47,480 nt of DNA from positions 1-47,480 of the forward strand of contig SYLX01000022.1 in NCBI GenBank assembly GCA_005808505.1, written 5' to 3'. This DNA is from Bdellovibrionales bacterium (GTDB taxonomy: Bacteria; Bdellovibrionota; Bdellovibrionia; Bdellovibrionales; JAMPXM01). Shown one piece after another: positions 32,451 through 39,877 of the stretch. A program made the translations under genes and the position numbers. The notes beneath the pieces are model-generated. The model was given only the letters and a program-made list of their open reading frames with translations, was not told the origin of the DNA and did no database searches. Each line of letters opens with the position of its first letter. Position 1 is the stretch's first letter.

Positions 32451-33125
32451 TCAGTACAGAACCACATCGCAAGGATACGGGCTCATGGGCCCGACGATGC
32501 GAACTTGCGAAACGAACTGGTAAGGATACGTGCGTCCATCGCGACCAGGAATCGGCGGCGTGACAGGAGTGATGTATCCCGACATCACCATTTGTACGTT
32601 TCCGCTTGGACCCATCAGCTGCATGCGAATGCCTTCGCCGCTGCGACCTGCACCGTCGTTACCCCAAACACCGGGGGCAATTGTCTGGAGCTGGTAGTTG
32701 CCAGGGGCAACGCCGCATTCCAAGAGCGGATACGGGATGAACATCACGCCCGAAGCCGAGAACGGTCCGCGGTAGCTTGCGCTGGGATTTCCGTAGAAAA
32801 ACCCTTGCTGTTGGTACATCTGGTATTGAGCCATGTACTGACCATCACCGAAGAAGTTCAAGTTCATCTCAATCGGCTGACCGTAAGAGCTTGAGTTTTG
32901 GCGTGCGACCGCGTTCGCTAAGAATCCGGTCGAACCGTTCGGTGGACATCCTTGGCATGAGGGATAAACGCCTGGGTTCCAGACGCCGGGTCCAACGGTT
33001 GTCGTGCCGCCACCGCCTTTGTTTCCACATGCCGTCGACAAGATCGCGACGAGCATCGCGACGGCGACGAAACTCAGCGACCGCCAGCCTACTTGAGTCC
33101 ATTTGTTGTGTTTTGCGGTTTTCAT
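32451..33125 (-). CDS. Lipoprotein, 224 aa
   Basis: The signal peptide SLSFVAVAMLVAILSTAC gives a lipidated Cys33. The mature part opens with a Gly/Thr-rich linker and then PSCQGCPP, resembling the GGCPPG of the neighbouring lipoprotein. It goes on with Gln/Tyr-rich QYMAQYQMYQQQGFFYG and two cysteines far apart (LLECGVAPG, PYPCDVV), which may bond. The C-terminal half is beta-rich. Function is unknown. The next gene upstream encodes a similar protein 36 bp away, so they are probably co-transcribed and related. A strong terminator follows. Confidence 0.8.
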   Translation of the reverse strand: MKTAKHNKWTQVGWRSLSFVAVAMLVAILSTACGNKGGGGTTTVGPGVWNPGVYPSCQGCPPNGSTGFLANAVARQNSSSYGQPIEMNLNFFGDGQYMAQYQMYQQQGFFYGNPSASYRGPFSASGVMFIPYPLLECGVAPGNYQLQTIAPGVWGNDGAGRSGEGIRMQLMGPSGNVQMVMSGYITPVTPPIPGRDGRTYPYQFVSQVRIVGPMSPYPCDVVLY

Positions 33126-33161
33126 CTTCTACTCCTCAATCCTATCCTTGAATCCAAATCC

Positions 33162-33923
33162 TTAATTGAATCCGGCCGCGTCCTTCGCGATACCGTTAAA
33201 ATCTCCAAGTTTTTCGTAAAGCATGTTCGCGTTTTCGCCCTTGTTCGTCGGGTAGTACGTGGAATTCATGATCACGTACTTGTTGTTCACGAGGAACGAG
33301 CGGCAATCGTATGGTCCAAGCGAAATTTCCCAGCACATTTTCAAAGGGCCCTGCTGCGGATTGTTCGGCGCATAGCGATTGAAGTTCTGAAACCAGATCG
33401 ATCCGCCGAGAATGTTTCCGCTCTGACCATCGCCTTGGCTCAAGAACTTATCGACGATCAAAATCACCGCACCGTAGGTGTCTTGGAAGAAGCCTTTCCA
33501 AATCGTCTTACCGTCTTGGTTCACCCAACCGTTGTAAGCTTCGTTGGAGTGACCCGAGTACGGATGCACAACACCCAACGCCGCCTCGACCACGCGACCG
33601 CCATCGGTATAGCTGATGATCACGCTCTCAGATTTGCGACGGAGATCGATATTGATTCGCACGTTCTGAGGGTTGTTCGGAGCCGAGTTATAGAACATCT
33701 TCGCCAAGGTCGCCGAGCCGCCCGAGAGCTGAAGGGCCGCGCTCGATCCACTGTTGTAACTAGGGTCGGACGGAGGCGGAGTGGCTCCGGGAGGGCACCC
33801 GCCACGCGAGCAATCCAATGGAGGATTGGTCGGCAAAGGTGCATCAGCTGCCTTCTCTTTGGCGCAGCCGACACTGATCACCGTCAGCGCCATCGCGATT
33901 AAGAGTTTGAAGTTGAGGTTCAT
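33162..33923 (-). CDS. Lipoprotein, 253 aa, related to its downstream neighbour
   Basis: The signal LLIAMALTVISVGC gives a lipidated Cys21. A linker rich in Pro follows, with LDCSRGGCPPGATPPP, a sequence shared in style with the 32451 gene. The rest is beta-rich (SGSSAALQLSGGSATLAKMF, VRINIDLRRKSESVIISYTD) with Cys pairs at KMCWEI and YDCRSF. Function is unknown. I start at the ATG at 33923, preceded by AAGGTG at suitable distance, rather than an upstream ATG at 33959. The 471 bases upstream hold its promoter region. Confidence 0.8.
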   Translation of the reverse strand: MNLNFKLLIAMALTVISVGCAKEKAADAPLPTNPPLDCSRGGCPPGATPPPSDPSYNSGSSAALQLSGGSATLAKMFYNSAPNNPQNVRINIDLRRKSESVIISYTDGGRVVEAALGVVHPYSGHSNEAYNGWVNQDGKTIWKGFFQDTYGAVILIVDKFLSQGDGQSGNILGGSIWFQNFNRYAPNNPQQGPLKMCWEISLGPYDCRSFLVNNKYVIMNSTYYPTNKGENANMLYEKLGDFNGIAKDAAGFN

Positions 33924-34394
33924 ACAGTCACCTTTGGTTTGTTGCCGTGGAAGGCTCATCCTTCCGGGCTCAACCCAACGTGATTGCGAGCCGCGTGCCG
34001 AGTCGGAAGGCGCATTTCGAGAGCCGTAAGCTATTGAATTTACGAATTAATTTCGAAATGGCATCTGCATCACCACCCCCCTGCCAAACGTGGGGTGCCG
34101 CGATTTGTTCGACAGTGATCGAGAAGGCAGTCGACTAAAACGGATGAGATTTTTCGCTCACGCTCGGTCGACTCCCTAGGAAAAATCGACGTTTCCTGGT
34201 CTTTGCCCCTCTAGGAATTTGAACGAGCTTCCGAGAAACTAAATGTGCGGGTCAATCAAGGCGCCGCCGGATGAGCAAACAAGTTTTGGTTTATGGCTCT
34301 CAGCGAACTTGCCAAGAACCAAGAACTTGTTGGTAAGATGGATTTATGAACTACGGTGGATTTTTTGTTTTCGGTGCGGTTCTTCTCTTCGTGA
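33924..34394. other. Intergenic region, 471 bp
   Basis: No standard gene is visible. An AT-rich patch (about 34032-34058, with TTTACGAATTAATTTCG) probably belongs to the promoter of the 33923 lipoprotein. An inverted repeat GATTTTTC/GAAAAATC lies around 34147-34187. A 23-codon hydrophobic frame (34346-34417, plus strand) is described separately. Confidence 0.5.
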
Positions 34395-34417
34395 TCAAAG
34401 CCTTCTTCGGCGTTTGA
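34346..34417 (+). CDS. Possible 23-aa membrane peptide
   Basis: ATG to TGA encodes MNYGGFFVFGAVLLF followed by VIKAFFGV: one uninterrupted hydrophobic segment, long enough to span a membrane. The upstream sequence has only a weak GTAAG-like ribosome-binding site. It overlaps the 3' end of the convergent SpoIID-domain gene by 23 bp. It could be a small regulatory membrane protein or chance. Confidence 0.25.
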   Translation: MNYGGFFVFGAVLLFVIKAFFGV

Positions 34418-35747
34418 TCTCGTCTTCACTCGAAGCGATGCCCGTCACGACTCCGTCACGTGCACGCTCCCAGCCAGCCACTCTGGCCTTCGGGTAGTAA
34501 TGCCCAAGTATCTCGCGAAAATCTTTTCCGCTCTGGGCTAGCTGACGAGCTCCCCACTGGCAGAGTCCGACCCCGTGACCGAAGCCCTGCCCCGCGATTT
34601 GAAATTCCCCTTGAGGCCCTAGACGCTCAACCGTGAAGTTCGTGCTTTTGACCCGGTCATGCCCCACGCGCATGCGGAAATCGTGCGCAGAAACAAACGT
34701 CGACTCCCCGTCACTCCACAGAAGGCGAAGCTGGCTTACACGACCCGATGCCGTAAATGAAAAGGGTGTAATGGCCTCGATCTTCGCAAATCCCCTAACG
34801 AGAAGTCCTTGACCGCGAAGCTTGCGGGAAAGTTCCTCCGCGCTGAAACCGACCTTCCAACGTGCGAGCGGATTGAGCGGGCATGAGCCGTCGACCGTTG
34901 TGCCCATCGATTCTTTATAGCCCCAGACCACGCGTGCGTCTTCCGTCCGGCCGCCGCAGTCGGCGTGAAAGTGCGCCGGGATCGGTTGCGCCTCGCCTTG
35001 TGGACCAACACTGCCATCCGCGAGAAGAACTAGGTCTTTAGTCTCGCGCACGGCTTGCTCAACGCGGGCTTGAGTCTCATCGCCGCCCTCTTCGACGACC
35101 GGGACAAGATAAACTTGATCCATCACGGTGGCTTCCAAGTGGTAAGGCGCGTTCGCCTTTTCTCGGTTCTGCTTCCGGAAGAGCGCAAATGTTCGCGCGG
35201 CGACGGCCTGCGCTTTCAGAGCCTCGAGCGGCCACGTGCGCGGCATCTCGGCGGGCAGGACTCCCCGGACGTAAGTTTCAAGATCGACGGACGAGATCAC
35301 ATCCGCCACTTGCGAACTTGGCGAGGGTCTCAGGGTGAGACGTCCCGGCAAAGGTTTCAAATTGAGACGAAGGCTTGAGCCCGAAATCTCGAGCGTCTTT
35401 GCGCGAACGCGGGCAAGGACTTCGCCAGAGTCGCGATCTTCAAGCGTCCAGGCGGTCAGTCCTGCGGCCGCGGGAGACCACTTCACGCGAAGAGCTTGGT
35501 AAACGGAAAGGCGCTTCTGAGGAGCTCCGGGAAAACGCAGCTCAACACCCGAGAGAGCGATGCCGGACCGAACGGAATCGAGGCGAACGCGAATTTCTTC
35601 CGCGGCTTCGGCCGAAGCGCAAAAGAAGTGCCCGAGGACAAGGACGGAAAAGACGAACCTCAACGAGGGCCGAACAAAATGGATTTTGTTTAAGTCGAAT
35701 GATCGCGGACGATCATCGATCGCGGCACATCTTGTGCCTTTCCGCAT
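34395..35747 (-). CDS. SpoIID/LytB-domain protein, probable peptidoglycan hydrolase
   Basis: A 450-aa exported protein. SpoIID-type enzymes are lytic transglycosylases that act on peptidoglycan glycan strands lacking stem peptides. The domain covers about residues 145-440, with VDLETYVRGVLPAEMPRTWP (catalytic Glu in PAEMP), LKAQAVAARTFAL, FHADCGGRTEDARVVWG and the C-terminal GFGHGVGLCQWGARQLAQ. Residues before 80 include a late hydrophobic signal (FVFSVLVLGHFFCASAEA). I use the ATG at 35747, since AAGGAG lies 6 bases upstream, against an ATG-like frame to 35819. It lies 119 bp downstream of the slipin gene, with a stem-loop in between. Confidence 0.88.
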   Translation of the reverse strand: MRKGTRCAAIDDRPRSFDLNKIHFVRPSLRFVFSVLVLGHFFCASAEAAEEIRVRLDSVRSGIALSGVELRFPGAPQKRLSVYQALRVKWSPAAAGLTAWTLEDRDSGEVLARVRAKTLEISGSSLRLNLKPLPGRLTLRPSPSSQVADVISSVDLETYVRGVLPAEMPRTWPLEALKAQAVAARTFALFRKQNREKANAPYHLEATVMDQVYLVPVVEEGGDETQARVEQAVRETKDLVLLADGSVGPQGEAQPIPAHFHADCGGRTEDARVVWGYKESMGTTVDGSCPLNPLARWKVGFSAEELSRKLRGQGLLVRGFAKIEAITPFSFTASGRVSQLRLLWSDGESTFVSAHDFRMRVGHDRVKSTNFTVERLGPQGEFQIAGQGFGHGVGLCQWGARQLAQSGKDFREILGHYYPKARVAGWERARDGVVTGIASSEDEIKRRRRL

Positions 35748-35784
35748 GGCCGCTCCTTGGCTAGCGTAAAGTCGAGACGCGAAC

Positions 35785-35840
35785 TTTAGCCGGCATCCTC
35801 CCCGTGAGACGTGGCTCACCAGGAAAAAAGACCGGCTAAA
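35785..35840 (-). terminator. Nested inverted repeat between slipin and SpoIID-domain genes
   Basis: TTTAGCCGG (35785-35793) and CCGGCTAAA (35832-35840) are perfect inverses and enclose a second stem GTGAG/CTCAC. It starts 26 bp past the slipin stop. No T run follows on the minus strand outside the stem. Terminator or processing site. Confidence 0.45.
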
Positions 35841-35866
35841 TCAATGGCGTTCCGTTATCGTAGCGT

Positions 35867-36610
35867 TCATTTCTCCATCTGTACAAACGGTTTCACGAGA
35901 TCCATCGGCAAAGGGAAAATAATCGTACGCGTGCCTTCTCCCGCGATCTCGGTGAGCGTTTGCATGTAAGCAAGCTGCAGCGCAGACGGACTTTCCGCGA
36001 GCTTTCGCGAAGCTTCAGCAAGCTTTTCGGCTCGCTGCAACTCGCCTTCAGCCGAGATGACTTTCGCGCGACGTTCGCGTTCGGCTTCCGCTTGGCGCGC
36101 CATCGCGGATTGCATCTCTTTCGGAAGATCGATGTTCTTGACCTCGACCATCGAAACCTTGATGCCCCAAGGCTCTGTCTGTTTGTCGAGGATCTCTTGG
36201 AGTCGCAAGTTGATCTTGTCGCGATGTTCGAGGATCTCATCCATCTGAAATTGACCAAGCACCGAACGAAGAGTCGTCTGCGCGAGCTGGCTCGTTGCGA
36301 AGTAGTACTCAGCGACTTTCGTGATCGCTTCTTCGGGATTGGTCACGCGAAAGTAGACGACTGCGTTCACTTTCATCGAGATGTTGTCTTGAGTGATCAC
36401 GTCCTGCGAAGGAACATCCATCGTCACCATGCGCAGATCTACGCGGTAGAGCTTTTCGATGAACGGAATCAAGATGATCAGGCCAGGCCCACGCATCCCG
36501 ACGCTACGACCGAGCCTGAGAACAACGCCTTTCTCCCACTCGGCGAGAATTTTGACCATGTTGAAAAGCAGAAAGCCCACGGCGAGCAGGGCAAAAATAA
36601 TAAACGGCAT
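35867..36610 (-). CDS. Slipin (SPFH/band-7 membrane protein)
   Basis: A 247-aa slipin. One N-terminal membrane segment ([19 protein letters not shown]) is followed by the SPFH domain: [58 protein letters not shown] and [17 protein letters not shown] [13 protein letters not shown] coiled-coil region ([20 protein letters not shown]) then allows oligomerisation. Slipins pair with NfeD proteases, which cleave their C-terminus, and organise membrane microdomains. The ATG abuts the TAA of the NfeD-type gene with no spacer, and GGAGG lies within the end of that gene. Confidence 0.93.
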   Translation of the reverse strand: MPFIIFALLAVGFLLFNMVKILAEWEKGVVLRLGRSVGMRGPGLIILIPFIEKLYRVDLRMVTMDVPSQDVITQDNISMKVNAVVYFRVTNPEEAITKVAEYYFATSQLAQTTLRSVLGQFQMDEILEHRDKINLRLQEILDKQTEPWGIKVSMVEVKNIDLPKEMQSAMARQAEAERERRAKVISAEGELQRAEKLAEASRKLAESPSALQLAYMQTLTEIAGEGTRTIIFPLPMDLVKPFVQMEK

Positions 36611-37972
36611 TTAGCCTCCCTTTTGCGGATTCGGATCGATGTAAGGACGCACAAAGAGTGTGAGTCCTTCTTGCGCGGTGACTTCAACTTTGTCGCCGAC
36701 ACGCAGATCTTTTTCTGAGCGAAATTTCCAATACTCCCCGCGCACGAGGATCATGCCTTTGCGCAAGGAAGGTGACTCCAAGCTCAACACGTCGCCGACG
36801 CGGTTGAGAAGCGCGGTCTCAGCCTTCGCGCGACCGAGTTTCCGCGTGCGGAAAGCGAGGATGGCTAGCGCCATCATCATCGAGCCAACTAAGCTCGTCG
36901 TGAGCACGATGGTGGAATACGGCAGAAGCTGCACGCCACCTGGTCCTGGCGGATCGTAGAGCATGAGTGAGCCTGCTCCGAGCGCGACGATCCCGCCAAT
37001 CCCGAGCGCGCCGAAGCTTGGGACAAAGGCTTCTGCCAAGAGGAAAGCTAAGCCAATCGCGATGAGTGCTACACCACCCCACCACACGTTGAGTTGATTG
37101 AAAGCGACGAGTGAAGTGATCAGTCCGAGCGCGCCGGCGACTCCCGGGACGATGGCGCCCGCGTGCGTGAGCTCGAAGTAAAGGAGCGCAAGACTTGCCA
37201 TGAAAATGAAGTACGCAAGCTCAGGATCGGTCACGAGTTGCAGAAACCGGTGCCGAAGATCCGGCTCAAAGGGAGTCAGTGCGCCGACGCGAACTTTATC
37301 GCGTCGATCTCCAGACAGAGTGACTTCGCGCGCGTCGGCGAAAGAAAGGAAGCGACCCATGTCGGTTGCGAGCGTATCGACCGCACCGAGGCGCACGGCT
37401 TCTTCGGCATCGACGGCTTTTGCTTCCGAGACGATCTTTGAAGCGAAATCAAGACTACGACCGCGCAGACGCGCAAGTCCCGTCACCCAGCTCACGGTGT
37501 CTTCGAGAGTTTTTCTTCGCACGTCTTCCGGCAACGCTTGGCCGGTACCCGCGATCGGTGTTGCCGCGCCGATGTTTGTTGCGGGCTCAGCCCCGTTTAC
37601 ATGACAAGCCATGAGGATGATTGCGCCGGCGCTGCCCGCGTGACCACCCGAGGGACTCACGAGGCACAGCACCGGAAGCGGTGACGCTAAGATGTTTTCG
37701 ACGATCGTGCGCGTCGCGGAGAGCGAGCCACCCGGTGTGTTGATGGAGAGGACAATCGAGACGCAACCGAGCGCCGTCGCCTTTTTGAATCCGCGATCGA
37801 GATAATCGGCGGTTCCCGAAGTCACGGCGCCTTCGATCTTCATGTGTAAAGAACACGAAGGCGAATTTGGATCCGAGGGGGTCGAGACTTGCGCTGAACT
37901 GAAAGAACGAAGTCCCAGCAGAACCGAGAAAATGAAAAAAGTGATTCCGAGGCGAAAGCGCCAAACTCTCAT
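36611..37972 (-). CDS. NfeD-type membrane serine protease (ClpP-class)
   Basis: A 453-aa long-form NfeD. After a signal segment (TFFIFSVLLGLRSFSSA) comes a ClpP-like domain (about 40-215), with INTPGGSLSATR, the catalytic Ser114 in GHAGSAGAII and Lys185 in VSEAKAVDAEEAVRLG. About five membrane segments follow (240-365), then the small OB-fold NfeD domain (about 385-445; LLNRVGDVL, GEYWKFRSEKDLRVGDKVEV). It is the partner protease of the slipin encoded next. The ATG at 37972 overlaps the stop of the gene above (ATGA), so I do not use the GTG at 38008. Confidence 0.93.
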   Translation of the reverse strand: MRVWRFRLGITFFIFSVLLGLRSFSSAQVSTPSDPNSPSCSLHMKIEGAVTSGTADYLDRGFKKATALGCVSIVLSINTPGGSLSATRTIVENILASPLPVLCLVSPSGGHAGSAGAIILMACHVNGAEPATNIGAATPIAGTGQALPEDVRRKTLEDTVSWVTGLARLRGRSLDFASKIVSEAKAVDAEEAVRLGAVDTLATDMGRFLSFADAREVTLSGDRRDKVRVGALTPFEPDLRHRFLQLVTDPELAYFIFMASLALLYFELTHAGAIVPGVAGALGLITSLVAFNQLNVWWGGVALIAIGLAFLLAEAFVPSFGALGIGGIVALGAGSLMLYDPPGPGGVQLLPYSTIVLTTSLVGSMMMALAILAFRTRKLGRAKAETALLNRVGDVLSLESPSLRKGMILVRGEYWKFRSEKDLRVGDKVEVTAQEGLTLFVRPYIDPNPQKGG

Positions 37973-38529
37973 CCGAGTTCTTTCATCACCGCCTGGAGGT
38001 GAATCCACGTCACGCGCTTTTTATCCGGCGTTTGAATGAGCTCTCGTGGAGAGAACGTCGCCATCACGCGACCACCCTGCCCCCATGCGCACCAAGCGCC
38101 GCTTCCGAGGGACTCAGCCGCAAGACCCAGGACTTCACGTGCGCACTCGGCCCCGAACAGCACGGTCGGAGTTGAACGCGAAGTCGCGGCGATTTGCGAA
38201 AGCATCTGTTGAAGTTGCGGTGCTTCGCTTGCGCCATCGGAACATTCGAACTGAAAGTAGTACACGTGGGCCGGATCGATCTTCATCGCGCGGATCATCT
38301 TATCGACCAGCGTGTCGGCTTCCCCGCGGAGCGGAAAATCTTCAGGAGCGAGCGGTAGCAGCGCAATCATGCGTGCGGATTGCAGTTCACCGCGAGAGGT
38401 TTGACGTGGCTCCGGAAGTTGAGGCGTCAACGGCAAATCGTAGCCCTCCTCCCCAGAGATCAACGGAAGAAGCACGCGGTCGAGGCCAAGGACACTTTTT
38501 AAGTAATGGATCTGATCCTGATCGAGCAT
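37969..38529 (-). CDS. Degenerate uracil-DNA-glycosylase-like protein
   Basis: A 186-aa protein whose C-terminal two thirds follow the layout of family-4 uracil-DNA glycosylases: DTLVDKMIRAMKIDPAHVYY, MLSQIAATSRSTPTVLFGAE, CAREVLGL and a final TFSPRELIQTPDKKRVTW, then LQAVMKEL. In active enzymes the last motif is (T)YHPAxLL; here the His is Ser. The first GExPG motif reads APEDFP, and the iron-sulphur cysteines are absent. So it is probably not an active glycosylase, perhaps a structural relative. The call is by eye. Its stop overlaps the start of the NfeD-type gene, which is an odd partner for it. Divergent from the HAD gene. Confidence 0.65.
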   Translation of the reverse strand: MLDQDQIHYLKSVLGLDRVLLPLISGEEGYDLPLTPQLPEPRQTSRGELQSARMIALLPLAPEDFPLRGEADTLVDKMIRAMKIDPAHVYYFQFECSDGASEAPQLQQMLSQIAATSRSTPTVLFGAECAREVLGLAAESLGSGAWCAWGQGGRVMATFSPRELIQTPDKKRVTWIHLQAVMKELG

Positions 38530-38633
38530 CGCGCCGACTCTAAAAAAGACCGCCTTCGAGGTCAGTCAGAAACGCACCGTGACATACCCCCGCGGCCTCG
38601 ACAAAGCTCGAAGGACTGTGGTGAATTTGATCG

Positions 38634-39476
38634 ATGCGCTTTCATACGCTCGATGAGCTCTTTGCCCGTCACCGACTGTTCTTGATCGATGCCTACGGAG
38701 TCCTCGTGACGAGTTCCGGAGCTTTGCCCGGCGCCCGCGACTTCATCGAGAGACTGAACCGGGATTCCGAACGCGAATATTTCATTATTACGAACGACGC
38801 CTCCCGTTTACCCGAAGACTGCGCAAGCTACTACGGGTCCTACGGCGTTCCCGTCGCGAGCGAGCGTGTTCTAACCGCGGGGCTCGCCATCCAAACGGGC
38901 CTAAGCGAATTGAAATCCCCTCGTTGCTTCGTGCTTGGGACTCAAGCTACGAAAACTTACGTCGAGCGTGCGGGCGGGACGGTCGCACCTCACGACGACA
39001 AAGGTGAATTCGATGCGGTCGTCGTCGGGGATGATTCGGGCTTTGATGTTTTGCCAACACTCAACGCGCTCTTGACGGCTCTTCACCGCAAACAAGTTGA
39101 AGGAGCTCCGCGGCCGAAGCTTCTGCTCGCTAATTCTGATTTTTTGTATCCGCGCGGGGGTGGGGGCTTTGGTTTTACGAGCGGCGCGATCGCCAAGCTT
39201 TTGCTTTTAGGTTTGGAGCATCTTCATCCGGACGAAACTTGGGCTTTTGAAACTCTGGGGAAGCCCGAGCCAGCCCTCTTTCAATTGGCGCTGAAGCGGG
39301 CTCGGTTCGGGGCGCCCGATGCCGTCATGATCGGCGATCAACTTCCGACCGACATTCGTGGAGCTAATCGTGCAGGCATCGCGTCCACGCTGATGGCCTC
39401 AAGTCTCACAAAGCTTCCTCTTGATCCAGCTTTGCCGAAGGAAATGCAACCGACCTACATTCTGCGTTCGCTCTAG
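38634..39476 (+). CDS. HAD-superfamily phosphatase (NagD-like, subfamily IIA)
   Basis: A 280-aa HAD hydrolase. The sugar-phosphatase-like subfamily IIA layout is clear: LFLIDAYGVLVTSSGALPGA with nucleophile D19, YFIITNDASRLPED (motif II), a C2 cap with VVVGDDSGFDVLPTLNALL, and LGKPEPALFQLAL (motif III Lys), then MIGDQLPTDIRGANRAGI (motif IV). The residue two after the nucleophile, usually Asp and the general acid, is Tyr (DAYG), which may lower or alter activity; related subfamily members carry W or Y there. The substrate is unknown. It is divergent from the glycosylase-like gene and has a poor Shine-Dalgarno. Confidence 0.88.
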   Translation: MRFHTLDELFARHRLFLIDAYGVLVTSSGALPGARDFIERLNRDSEREYFIITNDASRLPEDCASYYGSYGVPVASERVLTAGLAIQTGLSELKSPRCFVLGTQATKTYVERAGGTVAPHDDKGEFDAVVVGDDSGFDVLPTLNALLTALHRKQVEGAPRPKLLLANSDFLYPRGGGGFGFTSGAIAKLLLLGLEHLHPDETWAFETLGKPEPALFQLALKRARFGAPDAVMIGDQLPTDIRGANRAGIASTLMASSLTKLPLDPALPKEMQPTYILRSL

Positions 39477-39663
39477 ACTTTCGGCTTTCTCCCGTTCGCA
39501 ATTTTCACGATAAGGGCATTTTTTTCCTCGTTCTTCCGACCGGATTTCGCGTCCATCGCATTCGCTTATGCGCTGGACGCTCAAGCCCATTCCACAATCT
39601 CCGAAGAAGTGCCTACCCACTCAGTTCGACAAAACTGATGGCGACTTTTCAGGGAGAGAAAAG

Positions 39664-39861
39664 ATGGAAGATAGCAAGACCTTCGAAGGCACAAGTGACG
39701 AGCATCAGTACTTTATCGACGACCAGACGTTGTGCTGTCTGTGTGGAACCAAGCTCGACTTCAAACACGAAGTTGACTACATGAAGCTCACGGTTCGCGA
39801 AGACGCCGACTGCCCCTGCTGCAAGATCCACATGAAAACCAAAGAACACACGCTTCAGTGA
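39664..39861 (+). CDS. Small zinc-ribbon-like protein, 65 aa
   Basis: The product carries LCCLCGTKLDF and, 28 residues later, DCPCCKIHMK: two Cys pairs of the CxxC kind, expected to hold one zinc. Otherwise it is acidic at the N-terminus and has no other domain. Function is unknown; small zinc ribbons bind nucleic acid or proteins. I start at the ATG at 39664, preceded by GGGAGAG 7 bases upstream; the frame is open to 39568, but that extension has no such site. It converges with the GAF-PAS kinase gene, 16 bp away. Confidence 0.8.
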   Translation: MEDSKTFEGTSDEHQYFIDDQTLCCLCGTKLDFKHEVDYMKLTVREDADCPCCKIHMKTKEHTLQ

Positions 39862-39877
39862 TCGGTCTTCATTTTAG

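Noticed and set aside
33093..33902. Long plus-strand frame of about 270 codons opposite the 253-aa lipoprotein
   Set aside because: The minus strand encodes a lipoprotein with proper signal and start site; the plus frame has no recognisable feature.
35960..36718. Plus-strand frame opposite the slipin gene
   Set aside because: Fully antisense to conserved slipin and NfeD-type genes; high content of Arg, His and Phe without domain.
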